Shown: positions 1-14,020 of the stretch, piece by piece
Numbering within the stretch: position 1 is the stretch's first letter
Layout of the letters: every line of letters begins with the position of its first letter
NCBI RefSeq assembly: GCF_004322775.1
Contig: NZ_CP036403.1
Span: forward strand, 3,162,001 to 3,226,000
Direction of reading: 5' to 3'
Length of the DNA stretch: 64,000 nt
From: Ornithinimicrobium sufpigmenti
Lineage (GTDB): Bacteria; Actinomycetota; Actinomycetes; Actinomycetales; Dermatophilaceae
Notes under the pieces: generated by a model
The model's database searches: none
What the model was told of the DNA's origin: nothing
Seen by the model: the letters and a program-made list of their open reading frames with translations, nothing else
Made by a program: the position numbers and the translations under genes

Positions 1-2708
<2,708 letters not shown>

Positions 2709-2846
2709 TTCGTGCTTCCTTCTCTCGTATGCAGTGAAAGCTCTGTAATTCTGGTGGTCGCCGGCCGGAGCGGTGGGGCCCCGCCCGGCGACCAGACGTC
2801 CCGGTCGACCACGCTCGCTTCGCTGGCGGTCGACCGGCATACCTGA
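2709..2846 (-). other. rpoB-rpoC spacer with two stem-loops
   Basis: The 138-nt spacer holds two inverted repeats. One is bounded by GGTCGACC at both ends (2798-2835) with an imperfect stem inside. The second has 9-bp arms GGTCGCCGG/CCGGCGACC (about 2757-2794). A GGCATACC octamer sits at 2836-2843, directly after the rpoB stop. The stems could be a partial terminator or an RNase processing site that tunes rpoC relative to rpoB; this is inference. Confidence 0.5.
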
Positions 2847-6320
<3,474 letters not shown>

Positions 6321-6485
6321 GGATGGGTCCTTCCACGGGCCTTAATATTGTGCAGCGGTCAAGCGAGCCCAGGACCGGCTCTCAGTAGCGGCCGTGAGGG
6401 CGCGGCGCCCGCGATCGGGGAGGATGCGGCGCGCAGAGTGCTCACTGGGTCGACTGGGGGCAGGTGCAGGGTAGCGCAAAGTACT

Positions 6486-6515
6486 ACTTTAGCGCCTTGA
6501 AGGCCCGTCGTCCAA
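6486..6515 (-). promoter_or_regulatory. rpoBC promoter
   Basis: On the minus strand TTGGAC (6510-6515) and TAAAGT (6486-6491) are separated by 18 bp, a good vegetative sigma-factor promoter. It would give a leader of roughly 160 nt before the TTG start of rpoB. The -10 element lies in a palindrome (GCGCAAAGTA c TACTTTAGCGC, one-base bulge) that could be a protein-binding site. The rest of the 6321-6829 gap shows no gene. Confidence 0.65.
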
Positions 6516-6735
6516 TCCAGGTCACGACGGGTCGTCCGGGGCTCCTGCGCCGACATCGGGAGCGGCCGCGCTCCCGGTCTACTCGGCACCGCCACGGGCG
6601 GTTGCACCCCATGATGGTGCGCCCTGACCGGCCTCGACGTCAAGCCGGACACACCTGTGCGCGGATCTGCCGGCGCCGATCGCGTCGCGCCGGCGACCCC
6701 GGCAGGGTGTCGGCCGCGGTGCCCGCCGACGACAA

Positions 6736-6775
6736 CGGGCGGGGCCGCATACCGATCGGTATGCAGCCCCGCCCG
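6736..6775 (-). terminator. Long hairpin terminator after rplJL
   Basis: Two 10-nt arms CGGGCGGGGC/GCCCCGCCCG, one C/A mismatch, then GCATACCG/CGGTATGC give a near-perfect 19-step stem. It lies about 55 nt beyond the rplL stop, with a short TTGTCGTC run after it on the minus strand. It should separate rplJL from rpoBC. The inner stem is an inverted pair of the GCATACC motif. Confidence 0.75.
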
Positions 6776-6829
6776 CGGCGAGGTGAAGCGTCCCTCAGGA
6801 CGACGCCGGCAGCGCCGCCCTGGAAGGGC

Positions 6830-7222
6830 TCACTTGAGCGTGACGGTGGCGCCAGCGCCCTCGAGCTGCTCCTTGGCCTTGTTCGCGGCCTCCTTGTCGA
6901 CCTTCTCCAGGACGGGCTTGGGGGCGCCGTCCACGAGGTCCTTGGCCTCCTTCAGGCCCAGGGAGGTCAGCGCACGGACCTCCTTGATGACCTGGATCTT
7001 CTTGTCGCCAGCGGACTCGAGGACGACGTCGAACTCGTCCTGCTCCTCCTCGGCGGCGGCGTCGCCACCGCCGGCGGCGGGGGCCCCGGCAGCTGCGACG
7101 GCGACCGGCGCGGCGGCGGTGACCTCGAAGGTGTCCTCGAAGGCCTTGACGAACTCGGACAGCTCGATCAGGGTCATCTCCTTGAACTGGTCAAGGAGCT
7201 CCTCGGTGCTCAGCTTCGCCAT
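6830..7222 (-). CDS. rplL: Ribosomal protein L7/L12
   Basis: Stalk protein of the large ribosomal subunit that recruits translation GTPases; 130 residues, normal length. Residues 1-35 are the dimerising N-terminal domain that binds L10. Residues 36-60 are an Ala/Gly/Glu hinge. The rest is the globular domain with the conserved [27 protein letters not shown] block. An AGGAAGGAA ribosome binding site precedes the ATG. It lies 68 nt after rplJ on the same strand, so both partners of the L10-L12 complex come from one transcript. Confidence 0.99.
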   Translation of the reverse strand: MAKLSTEELLDQFKEMTLIELSEFVKAFEDTFEVTAAAPVAVAAAGAPAAGGGDAAAEEEQDEFDVVLESAGDKKIQVIKEVRALTSLGLKEAKDLVDGAPKPVLEKVDKEAANKAKEQLEGAGATVTLK

Positions 7223-7290
7223 GATGGGCGTTCCTTCCTAGTTGGTGCCGTGAGTGGCGTTGTGGTGGTGCGCTGGGTGCCGTGCGGCAC

Positions 7291-7923
7291 TCAGCTCTCG
7301 TCGCCACCCTCGGCGACGTCGGTGCTCGCCTCGGCGTCAGCCTCGGCGGGGGTGGCCTCGGCGTCAGCCTCGGCGGGCGCGTCCTGCGACGCGGGGAGCG
7401 AACCGCCCTGCTCCTCGACCTTCGCGCGCAGCTGCTCGACCACACGGGCGGTGGCGGACAGCGGTGCGGCGAACAGGCCGGCGGCCTTGGACAGGTTGCC
7501 CTTCATGGCACCTGCCAGCTTGGCCAGCAGAACCTCGCGGGACTCCAGGTCCGCGAGCTTGGTGATCTCCTCGGGGGTCAACGGCTTGCCGTCGAGCACA
7601 CCCGCCTTGATGACCAGGGCCGGGTTGGCCTTGGCGAAGTCACGCAGACCCTTGGCTGCCTCCACCGGATCACCGGTGACGAAGGCGATGGCCGTGGGGC
7701 CTACCAGGTGCTCGTCGAGGCCCTCGATGCCGGCCTCGGCAGCTGCACGCTTGGTCAGCGTGTTCTTCACCACGGCGTAGGTGGCGTGCTCACGCATGGA
7801 AGTGCGCAGCTCGGTGATCTGACTCACCTTCAGGCCGCGGTACTCCGTCAGCACGGCCGCGCCCGAGCTGCGGAACTTCTCCGTCAGCTCGACGATGGCT
7901 GCTGCCTTCTGGGGCGTCGCCAT
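7291..7923 (-). CDS. rplJ: Ribosomal protein L10
   Basis: Base of the ribosomal stalk; binds 23S rRNA and the L7/L12 dimers, and in many bacteria represses its own mRNA. It has 210 residues, longer than the usual 165-175 because of an acidic Ala/Glu/Asp tail (about residues 172-210) with a repeated AEADAEATP pattern. The core starts [17 protein letters not shown] and contains the usual YRGLKV and KNTL motifs. Ribosome binding site GAAGGAGG lies upstream of the ATG. rplL follows; a leader hairpin precedes. Confidence 0.98.
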   Translation of the reverse strand: MATPQKAAAIVELTEKFRSSGAAVLTEYRGLKVSQITELRTSMREHATYAVVKNTLTKRAAAEAGIEGLDEHLVGPTAIAFVTGDPVEAAKGLRDFAKANPALVIKAGVLDGKPLTPEEITKLADLESREVLLAKLAGAMKGNLSKAAGLFAAPLSATARVVEQLRAKVEEQGGSLPASQDAPAEADAEATPAEADAEASTDVAEGGDES

Positions 7924-7974
7924 ATGGCCTCCTTCACGTCGTGGTGCCGGCTACCCCCTGGCCCGACACGACAA

Positions 7975-8002
7975 GAGCCCCGGCGCAGGCGCACCGGGGC
8001 TC
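7975..8002 (-). promoter_or_regulatory. L10 leader hairpin
   Basis: A perfect 9-bp stem (GAGCCCCGG/CCGGGGCTC, 10-nt loop) lies 52 nt upstream of rplJ, followed on the minus strand by TTGTCGTGTC. Position and shape fit the autoregulatory L10 leader known upstream of rplJ in many bacteria, here perhaps an attenuator. A GGTATGCC octamer at 8021-8028 adjoins it. No gene lies in 7924-8288. Confidence 0.55.
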
Positions 8003-8141
8003 GACATGCTGCATACACGGGGTATGCCGTCTCGCTGGGTCACCTACGCTGGTCGCCCCTGTCGTGGGGACCTTCGGCCGACGCGATCCGGAGTCTGCAC
8101 TCCGGGCACGCCGACAACCGGCGGTCTATGGGTAGAGCCTC

Positions 8142-8171
8142 AGACTACGGCATGCCCTCCCCCGCCCCCAA
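8142..8171 (-). promoter_or_regulatory. Possible rplJL promoter
   Basis: On the minus strand TTGGGG (8166-8171) and TAGTCT (8142-8147) are 18 bp apart. The -35 is poor. A start here would give a leader of about 210 nt, enough for an L10-binding structure. Assigned mainly from position. Confidence 0.35.
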
Positions 8172-8288
8172 ATCACGGGCGACGGGACCCCGTCCGGTCT
8201 CGGGACGTCTCTCTCCGTCGGCCTGCCGACCCTCGGTCGGGCCGTCCCGTCGGCGGAGACGTGAGGCGGCGCAGGGCAGGATGGGCCG

Positions 8289-9590
8289 GTGACCTCTTCT
8301 CCCTCCGTGCGATGGTTCCACCGCCTGGTCGACGAGGACCCCGAGGCCGAGGCCGAGCTCGGCGGCCCGCAGCGGGTGGCCTCGGGCGGTCTGCGGCTGA
8401 TCGGCGCCAACGCGCTGCAGAGCGCGGGCGACCAGGTCGTCAACGCGAAGACCGTGCTGCCCTGGCTGCTGTCCCTCCTGGGGGCGCCGGCAGCCCTGGT
8501 CGCGCTGCTGGTGCCCATCCGCGAGTCCGGGTCGATGCTCCCCCAGGCGGCCCTGACGCCGTGGGTGCTGCGGGCACCGCGACGCACGCGGGTCTGGATG
8601 CTGGGCGCCTCCGTCCAGGGGCTCAGCGTGCTGGCCATGGCCACCGCCGCCCTGACGCTCACCGGGGCGGTCGCGGGTGTCGCCGTGCTGGCCGCGCTGG
8701 CCGTCTTCGCGGTGGGGCGGGCGCTGTGCTCGATGGCCAGCAAGGACGTCCAGGGGCGGACGGTGCCCAAGGGTCAGCGTGGCCAGGTCACCGGCATCGC
8801 GACGGCGGTCTCGGGTGTGGTCGCGGTGGGCGTGGGGGTGCTGCTGCACCTGCTCGGTCCCGATCTCAACGCCGGCGCTCTCGCGGCTTTCCTGGGCGCC
8901 GCGGCGCTGACGTGGATCGTCGGGGTGTTCGTCTACGCCGGGATCCCCGAGGACGCCCCGAAGGCCGGCGCCCATCGCGAGCGTACTCCTTGGTTGCGGG
9001 ACCTGATCGACCTGGTGCGGCAGGACGGGACCTTCCGGCACTTCGTCGCGGCCCGGGCCCTCCTGCTCGTCTCGGCGCTGGCGCCACCGTTCCTGGTCAC
9101 GCTGGCCGTGGCGCAGGGCAGCTCGCTGCTGGCGGGGCTCGGATCGTTCGTCATCGCCCAGGGCGTCGCCTCGGTGGTCGGCGGGCGGGTGTTCGGTCGT
9201 TGGTCGGACCGGTCCAGCCGGCTGGTGATGACCTACGGCTCGGTGGTGGCCTCGCTCACCGTGCTGGCCGTGGTCGCCGTGGTGCTGCTCGACCGGCCGG
9301 GCCTGACCGTGGCGGGCCTGGTCGCTGGCTACTTCGTCATCAGCCTGGTCCACGTCGGCGTCCGGGTGGCGCGCAAGACCTACGTCATCGACATGGCCGA
9401 GGGTGACCAGCGCACCCGCTACGTCGCGGTCGCCAACACCGCGATGGGCGTCATCCTGCTGGTGACCGGCGCCATCAGCGCCGGCCTGGCCACCTTCGGC
9501 GAGCTCCCGGCCCTGGTCTTCCTCGCCGTGCTCGGCCTGGTCGGCGCCGCGGTCAGCTGGCGCCTGCCCGAGGTCTCGCGCGGGGCCTGA
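8289..9590 (+). CDS. Major facilitator superfamily permease, substrate unknown
   Basis: Integral membrane transporter of 433 residues. The start is GTG at 8289. After a soluble N terminus of about 40 residues there are roughly eleven to twelve hydrophobic helices, with a central basic loop at about residues 215-240. A GRWSDRSSR segment near residue 300 resembles the loop 2-3 motif of MFS carriers, here in the second half. The family covers drug, sugar and metabolite export or uptake; nothing local gives the substrate. It is transcribed away from rplJ, and nuclease-flanking repeats begin 2 nt after its stop. Confidence 0.8.
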   Translation: MTSSPSVRWFHRLVDEDPEAEAELGGPQRVASGGLRLIGANALQSAGDQVVNAKTVLPWLLSLLGAPAALVALLVPIRESGSMLPQAALTPWVLRAPRRTRVWMLGASVQGLSVLAMATAALTLTGAVAGVAVLAALAVFAVGRALCSMASKDVQGRTVPKGQRGQVTGIATAVSGVVAVGVGVLLHLLGPDLNAGALAAFLGAAALTWIVGVFVYAGIPEDAPKAGAHRERTPWLRDLIDLVRQDGTFRHFVAARALLLVSALAPPFLVTLAVAQGSSLLAGLGSFVIAQGVASVVGGRVFGRWSDRSSRLVMTYGSVVASLTVLAVVAVVLLDRPGLTVAGLVAGYFVISLVHVGVRVARKTYVIDMAEGDQRTRYVAVANTAMGVILLVTGAISAGLATFGELPALVFLAVLGLVGAAVSWRLPEVSRGA

Positions 9591-9592
9591 GC

Positions 9593-9654
9593 GCACAACC
9601 TGGGATCAGGGTGGCGCCCCGGAACCACGCCTGCCGCATGCCCCAGGGTCGTGC
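9593..9654. repeat. Palindromic repeat unit 1, left of nuclease gene
   Basis: Starts GCACAACCTGGG and ends CCCAGGGTCGTGC, so its ends are inverted copies of each other. It begins 2 nt after the MFS stop and overlaps unit 2 by two bases. It is the most diverged of the three units. Confidence 0.6.
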
Positions 9655-9735
9655 ATAACCTTGCCTCCAGATTGTGCTGAGAAATCACCCTGGCGCACGT
9701 GGTATCCCCGGCAAAACCTGGGATCAAGGTTGTGC
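9653..9735. repeat. Palindromic repeat unit 2, left of nuclease gene
   Basis: An 83-bp unit starting GCATAACCTTGCCTCCAG and ending CTGGGATCAAGGTTGTGC: imperfect terminal inverted repeats. Its internal TTGTGCTGAG and TCACC blocks reappear in reverse complement in unit 3 beyond the gene, so units 2 and 3 form a large inverted pair around the nuclease gene. Confidence 0.7.
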
Positions 9736-9853
9736 GACCTGCGACCTGCCACGCCTGCGACCTGCGGCGTTTGACCCCCGCCGCCCGCACCGCCCCCGTG
9801 AACTTCGGCCCGCGTCCTCGAGACCGGATCGCGTGACTTTCTCAGTGGCACAC

Positions 9854-10843
9854 TCACGCGGTCGCGCGGGCCGCGGCCTCGGCACGGGCGATCGCGGCCA
9901 GGATCTTGCGCCGAACCACCCGAGGGTTCCCCACATCCTCCCAGCTCAGCCGCACGACCTCGTAGCCGAGGGAGCGTAGGGCGTCCTCTCGCAGCTTCTC
10001 GGCGTGCAGGGCGTCAGGGCTGACGTACTTGCCCTTGCCGTCAAACTCCACGAGCACCCGCCAGCGCCCCAGCTTGAGGTCGGCGTAGACCGTGCGGTCG
10101 CCCAGATCCACCGGGTACTGCGGGAGGAGCGGGCCGAACCCCAGCATCTGCAGCAGCCATCGTGACCGGCTCTCGCCGACCGACTCGCTACGACCGTCGG
10201 CCAGCTCCACCACCTCGCGCACCACGCCGCTGGCGATGCCGAAACCCTCCTGCAGGCCTCGTTCGATGTCCTCCTCGACTCGTGCACGCGCCGGTCCTCG
10301 CCGTTGCCCCATCCTCTTGCGGTCCGTCGTCTCGGCCAGGTGCAGCACCCCGTCGAGGCAGACCAACCCGGCCTCGGCCCCATGCAGGGCCGCCACCTGC
10401 AGGGCCGCCAGTGCCGGGCGCACGACGTGGAGGCCGTCGACCTCGACGACCCAGCCGTGCTCGACCGGCCGATGGACGAAGATCGTCTCGTCGTGGCGCC
10501 CACGCCCCCCGTCGGTCCTGACCAGGTGCACCAGGCCGTCGGAGCCGAAGTACGCAAGCTCGTGCACCATCAGTGCGCTCTCGTGGCTCAGCGCGTGATG
10601 CCCAGCGGGATGAGCAGCCAGAGTGTGCCCCACCGCTCGCGTCCGCAGCTCCGCCCGCTCCCAGGGCGTGGCAGCCGCGTAGGCGCTGCCCAGCACGAAC
10701 GCCCCTCGGCGCACCCGCACGAGCACCTTGGTCCTCACCAGCGCGTCCACGATGTGCCGGGTCACCCCCGGCAGCGCCAGGAGCTCAGCGCTGCTGGCCA
10801 CCCCACCCTGAGCCTTCATGAGCTCGACGATCGCAGTCTCCAT
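9854..10843 (-). CDS. Winged-helix (AbiEi-like) plus DUF559/Vsr-like nuclease protein
   Basis: A 329-residue two-domain protein. Residues 1-50 look like the winged-helix domain found at the N terminus of AbiEi-type antitoxins (SSAELLALPGVTRHIVDALV, then a VRRGAFVLG hairpin). Residues about 225-325 look like a DUF559/Vsr-type PD-(D/E)XK nuclease fold: ESRSRWLL, then YADL, LVEFDGKGKY and REDALRSLGYEVVRL; the D, E-x-D and K positions expected at the active site are present. I take the ATG at 10843; an upstream extension is open but unlike coding sequence. There is no strong ribosome binding site. It stands alone between palindromic repeats. Its role (repair, defence or selfish nuclease) cannot be told from sequence. 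Confidence 0.75.
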   Translation of the reverse strand: METAIVELMKAQGGVASSAELLALPGVTRHIVDALVRTKVLVRVRRGAFVLGSAYAAATPWERAELRTRAVGHTLAAHPAGHHALSHESALMVHELAYFGSDGLVHLVRTDGGRGRHDETIFVHRPVEHGWVVEVDGLHVVRPALAALQVAALHGAEAGLVCLDGVLHLAETTDRKRMGQRRGPARARVEEDIERGLQEGFGIASGVVREVVELADGRSESVGESRSRWLLQMLGFGPLLPQYPVDLGDRTVYADLKLGRWRVLVEFDGKGKYVSPDALHAEKLREDALRSLGYEVVRLSWEDVGNPRVVRRKILAAIARAEAAARATA

Positions 10844-10932
10844 GGCTGCCAGTCTGCCGCCGTGCTGATGCTTCGACCGGGTTATCCACAGGTTGCAGCT
10901 GGATGACGACGCACCGGGGCCCTGTGCACTCT

Positions 10933-11015
10933 GCACGACCTTGATCCCAGAAAAGGCGGGTGGTGCCACGCGCTCGGCGGTGAATCCTCAGCACAACCCG
11001 GGTTCAAGGAGATGC
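10933..11015. repeat. Palindromic repeat unit 3, right of nuclease gene
   Basis: An 83-bp unit starting GCACGACCTTGATCCCAG and ending GGGTTCAAGGAGATGC. In reverse complement it aligns along its length to unit 2 (shared CTGGGATCAAGGT, TTGTGCTGAG and TCACC blocks). Together they bracket the nuclease gene as long inverted repeats. Confidence 0.7.
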
Positions 11016-11062
11016 GGGACGGGTCGTGAGGAGGCGAGGGAGCGAGCGCACCCGGCACAGCA

Positions 11063-11095
11063 ACGGGCCCCCGACCAGATCGGTCGGGGGCCCGT
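11063..11095 (-). terminator. Terminator after rplKA
   Basis: Perfect 14-bp stem ACGGGCCCCCGACC/GGTCGGGGGCCCGT with a 5-nt loop, 55 nt beyond the rplA stop. There is no T run, which is common in high-GC actinobacteria. Confidence 0.75.
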
Positions 11096-11149
11096 CGACA
11101 GCTTCTGCCGGCTCTCTCGAGCGCGGTGCTCAGTGCAGCGGGGTGGGGC

Positions 11150-11863
11150 TCACTCCGAGGTGGCGTCCGCCACGGTGCCCACGCGAGCCGGGTCCACGGG
11201 GATGCCGGGGCCCATCGTCGTGCTGACGGTCGCCTTGGTGACGTAGCGACCCTTGGAGGAGGACGGCTTCAGCCGCAGGATCTCGTCGATCGCCGCGCTG
11301 TAGTTCTCCACCAGCTTGGCCTCGTCGAAGGAGGCCTTGCCGATGATGAAGTGCAGGTTGCTGTGCTTGTCGACGCGGAACTCGATCTTGCCGCCCTTGA
11401 TGTCGGACACGGCCTTGCCGGTGTCCATCGTCACGGTGCCGGTCTTGGGGTTCGGCATCAGGCCGCGGGGGCCCAGGATCTTGCCCAGCCGACCGACCTT
11501 GCCCATCAGGTCCGGGGTGGCCACGACCGCGTCGAAGTCGGTCCAGCCGCCGCCGATCCGCTCGATCAGGTCGTCCGAGCCGACGTAGTCGGCGCCGGCC
11601 TCGCGGGCGGCCTCGGCCTTGTCACCGTTGGCGAGCACGACCACGCGGGCGGTCTTGCCGGTGCCGTTGGGCAGGTTGACGGTGCCGCGGACGAGCTGGT
11701 CGGCCTTGCGGGGGTCGACGCCGAGCCGCAGGGCGACCTCGACGGTCGAGTCGTACTTGGTGGAGGCGGTCTCCTTGGCCAGGCGGACAGCCTCGCGGGG
11801 GGCGTAGAACTTGCCCTCCTCGATCTTGTCCGCCGCGGCGCGGTAGGCCTTGCTGCGCTTCAT
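11150..11863 (-). CDS. rplA: Ribosomal protein L1
   Basis: Large-subunit protein of the L1 stalk, which moves tRNA out of the E site, and in many bacteria a repressor of its own operon. It has 237 residues, normal length, and starts [20 protein letters not shown]. The conserved block [15 protein letters not shown] (about residues 130-144) and the C-terminal [11 protein letters not shown] are present. It follows rplK by 150 nt on the same strand; a strong hairpin fills part of that spacer. A terminator follows. Confidence 0.99.
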   Translation of the reverse strand: MKRSKAYRAAADKIEEGKFYAPREAVRLAKETASTKYDSTVEVALRLGVDPRKADQLVRGTVNLPNGTGKTARVVVLANGDKAEAAREAGADYVGSDDLIERIGGGWTDFDAVVATPDLMGKVGRLGKILGPRGLMPNPKTGTVTMDTGKAVSDIKGGKIEFRVDKHSNLHFIIGKASFDEAKLVENYSAAIDEILRLKPSSSKGRYVTKATVSTTMGPGIPVDPARVGTVADATSE

Positions 11864-11963
11864 GGTGACTCCTTGGTGTTCTGGTGGGAGCTGTGGTCAG
11901 GCGGGCCAGCGCAGGCCCTGCCACAGGCGGGACGGTGGGGCACATCGCCCAAGGCCCGTCCCT

Positions 11964-12004
11964 GGCCAGGTATGCCGCCGGCCGGGCGGGCGGCATACCT
12001 GGCC
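11964..12004 (-). terminator. Intercistronic hairpin between rplK and rplA
   Basis: Perfect 16-bp stem GGCCAGGTATGCCGCC/GGCGGCATACCTGGCC with a 9-nt loop, 9 nt after the rplK stop. Each arm contains the octamer GGTATGCC or its complement. It may cause partial termination, stabilise the rplK message or be an L1 target; sequence alone does not decide. Confidence 0.6.
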
Positions 12005-12013
12005 TGGGGGTGA

Positions 12014-12442
12014 TCAGGGGGTGGTGATGCCCATCGAGCGGGCGGTGCCAGCGATGATCCGCTTGGCCATGTCCACGTCGACGGCGTTGAGGTCCTTCAT
12101 CTTCATCTCGGCGATCTCGGTGAGCTGCGCGTCGGTCAGCGAGGCGACCTTCGTCTTGTGCGGCTCGCCCGAGCCCTTGGCGACGCCGGCAGCCTTCTTG
12201 ATCAGCTCGGCGGCCGGAGGGGTCTTGGTGATGAAGGTGAACGAGCGGTCCTCGTAGACCGTGATCTCGACGGGGATGACGTTGCCACGCTGGGACTCCG
12301 TCGCGGCGTTGTACGCCTTGACGAACTCCATGATGTTGACGCCGTGCTGACCCAGCGCGGGGCCGACGGGCGGGGCGGGCGTGGCGGCACCGGCCTGGAT
12401 CTGCAGCTTGATGAAGCCGGAGACCTTCTTCTTGGGGGGCAT
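12014..12442 (-). CDS. rplK: Ribosomal protein L11
   Basis: Binds 23S rRNA in the GTPase-associated centre, the thiostrepton target. It has 142 residues, normal length. The N terminus [20 protein letters not shown] carries the proline-rich [16 protein letters not shown] block (about residues 22-37) where thiopeptides act. The C-terminal RNA-binding domain ends in [19 protein letters not shown] precedes the ATG. Downstream of nusG and upstream of rplA on the same strand. Confidence 0.99.
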   Translation of the reverse strand: MPPKKKVSGFIKLQIQAGAATPAPPVGPALGQHGVNIMEFVKAYNAATESQRGNVIPVEITVYEDRSFTFITKTPPAAELIKKAAGVAKGSGEPHKTKVASLTDAQLTEIAEMKMKDLNAVDVDMAKRIIAGTARSMGITTP

Positions 12443-12495
12443 GGGTGTCTTCTTCCTTGGTTATGGGCCGACGCCGTGGGCGATGACCCGGTTGC

Positions 12496-12572
12496 ATGCC
12501 GAAAGACGGAGTCTTTCGGCATCCCAGGACGGAGTCCTGGGAAATCTATGAAGTTACGCGGGCGAAGCCCGC
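12496..12572 (-). terminator. Three consecutive stem-loops between nusG and rplK
   Basis: Stem 1: ATGCCGAAAGAC/GTCTTTCGGCAT (12496-12522). Stem 2: TCCCAGGAC/GTCCTGGGA (12522-12542). Stem 3: GCGGGC/GCCCGC (12558-12572). All are perfect, with triloops GGA, GGA and GAA on the plus strand. They lie 20-96 nt after the nusG stop and can separate nusG from rplKA or act as an rplK leader. Confidence 0.65.
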
Positions 12573-12591
12573 TCCGTGCCGGGCGCAGCCC

Positions 12592-13449
12592 TCAGAGCTT
12601 GGCGACCTGGTTGTAGGACAGCTCGACGGGGGTCTCGCGGCCGAAGATGGAGACCAGCACCTTGAGCTTGTTGCTCTCGGGCAGGATCTCGGAGATGGTG
12701 GCGGGCAGGGTCTCGAACGGACCCTCCATGACGGTGACCGACTCGCCGACCTCGAAGTCGACCTGCGGCGCGCCGGCCGGCAGCCCGAAGGCGGCGGCGT
12801 CCTCGCCCTTGGCCTCGGCGGCGACCGGGGCCTCGAAGACGGGGGCCAGCATGGAGACGACCTCGTCGATCGACAGCGGCACCGGCTGGTGGGCGTTGCC
12901 GACGAAGCCGGTCACGCCGGGGGTGTGCCGCACGGCGCCCCAGGACTCGTCGGTGAGCTCCATCCGGACCAGCACGTAGCCAGGCATTCGCACGCGGCGG
13001 ACCTGCTTGCGCTGGCCGTTCTTGATCTCGGTCACCTCCTCCATGGGGACCTCCACCTCGAAGATGTAGTCCTCCATGTTGAGGCTGACGATCCGGGTCT
13101 CCAGGTTGTGCTTGACCCGGTTCTCATAGCCCGCGTAGGAGTGGATGACGTACCAGTCGCCGAACTTGCCGCGCAGGCTCTGCTTGAACTCCTCCAGCGG
13201 GTCGACCGGCTCGGCGGCCTCGGCCGCGGGCGCCTCGTCGATCTCGGCGGCGTCAGCGTCGTCGGCCGGTGCCTCGGTGGTGATGTCGTCGGCCTCGCCG
13301 TAGACCTCGTCCTCGACGTCGGTCGGGGCGGCCTCGTCGGTCTCGACGGCGTCGACGGCACCGTCGAATCGCTCGGCGGCCTCCAGGTCGGCGTCCTGGA
13401 CGGACTGCTCGGCCGTGACCTCGTCGTGGTCAGGGGTCTGCTGGGACAT
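12592..13449 (-). CDS. nusG: Transcription termination/antitermination factor NusG
   Basis: Binds RNA polymerase and affects pausing, Rho termination and coupling to ribosomes. It has 285 residues, about 100 more than the E. coli protein, because of an acidic Ala/Glu/Asp N-terminal extension (residues 1-90), usual in actinobacteria. The NGN domain starts at [13 protein letters not shown] (97-109) and includes [11 protein letters not shown] second acidic insert ([14 protein letters not shown]) precedes the KOW domain (about 230-285, [14 protein letters not shown]). Downstream of secE and upstream of rplKA on the same strand. Confidence 0.98.
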   Translation of the reverse strand: MSQQTPDHDEVTAEQSVQDADLEAAERFDGAVDAVETDEAAPTDVEDEVYGEADDITTEAPADDADAAEIDEAPAAEAAEPVDPLEEFKQSLRGKFGDWYVIHSYAGYENRVKHNLETRIVSLNMEDYIFEVEVPMEEVTEIKNGQRKQVRRVRMPGYVLVRMELTDESWGAVRHTPGVTGFVGNAHQPVPLSIDEVVSMLAPVFEAPVAAEAKGEDAAAFGLPAGAPQVDFEVGESVTVMEGPFETLPATISEILPESNKLKVLVSIFGRETPVELSYNQVAKL

Positions 13450-13476
13450 GGCCTACTTCCTCATGTGATCGGTGCG

Positions 13477-13497
13477 TGCCGGCGTCGAGCGCCGGCA
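13477..13497 (-). other. Stem-loop between secE and nusG
   Basis: Perfect 8-bp stem TGCCGGCG/CGCCGGCA with loop TCGAG in the 62-nt spacer. Could modulate read-through into nusG; role unknown. Confidence 0.45.
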
Positions 13498-13511
13498 ACG
13501 GGGTGCGTGGC

Positions 13512-13757
13512 TCAGCCCGCGAAGACGAGGGCGACGAGCCGCTGGAAGACCTGGTCCAGGCCGAAGATGAAGCCGATCATCACCACGACGAAGACGAAGA
13601 CGACGATCGTGTAGGTGATCAGCTCCTGCCGCGTCGGCTGGACGACCTTGCGCAGCTCGGCCATGACCTGGGCGACGAAGGTCGCCGGTCGCGGCGGCTG
13701 GCCAGAGCCAGGCTGGTTGCGCGCGACACCCTCGGTGTCGTGGGCCGGGTTCGCCAC
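13512..13757 (-). CDS. secE: Preprotein translocase subunit SecE
   Basis: Small essential clamp of the SecYEG channel. It has 81 residues: a soluble N terminus rich in Pro/Gln, an amphipathic segment [20 protein letters not shown] (27-46) with the conserved W/R-x-P-T pattern, and a single membrane helix at about 47-69 ([19 protein letters not shown]). The single-helix form is the norm outside enterobacteria. It lies between tRNA-Trp and nusG on the same strand, the conserved actinobacterial order. Confidence 0.97.
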   Translation of the reverse strand: MANPAHDTEGVARNQPGSGQPPRPATFVAQVMAELRKVVQPTRQELITYTIVVFVFVVVMIGFIFGLDQVFQRLVALVFAG

Positions 13758-13803
13758 GGATCGCCTTCCTGTCTGCAGGTCAAGTGGTCATCAAGTGGTC
13801 ACG

Positions 13804-13827
13804 ACCGCATACCGTCCGGTCTGCGGT
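13804..13827 (-). other. Hairpin between tRNA-Trp and secE
   Basis: ACCGCATACC/GGTCTGCGGT with a 4-nt loop and one mismatch, another stem carrying the GCATACC motif. May serve as tRNA 3' processing or attenuation structure. Confidence 0.4.
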
Positions 13828-13837
13828 GCCGCTCGCG

Positions 13838-13910
13838 CAGGGCATGAGGGACTCGAACCCCCAACCGCCGGTTTTGGAGACCGGTGCTCTACCAATTGAG
13901 CTAATGCCCT
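13838..13910 (-). tRNA. trpT: tRNA-Trp (anticodon CCA)
   Basis: Cloverleaf on the minus strand: acceptor AGGGCAT/ATGCCCT, D-arm GCTC...GAGC, anticodon stem CCGGT/ACCGG with loop CTCCAAA, T-arm GGGGG-TTCGAGT-CCCTC, discriminator G. CCA is not encoded. Located directly before secE, as in other actinobacteria. Confidence 0.97.
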
Positions 13911-14020
13911 TCACCGGGTGTCCCGCGCTCGCCTACCGTTGGGGGGCAGGCTCACGCACGGTGCGAACACCCGAAGTGGCAGTCTACGGGACGGTGCGGA
14001 CTGGTGCAAAGATGGTCCGC

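Noticed and set aside
10844..10969. Longer start for the nuclease gene at 10969
   Set aside because: It would run into repeat unit 3, and the extra peptide looks non-coding.
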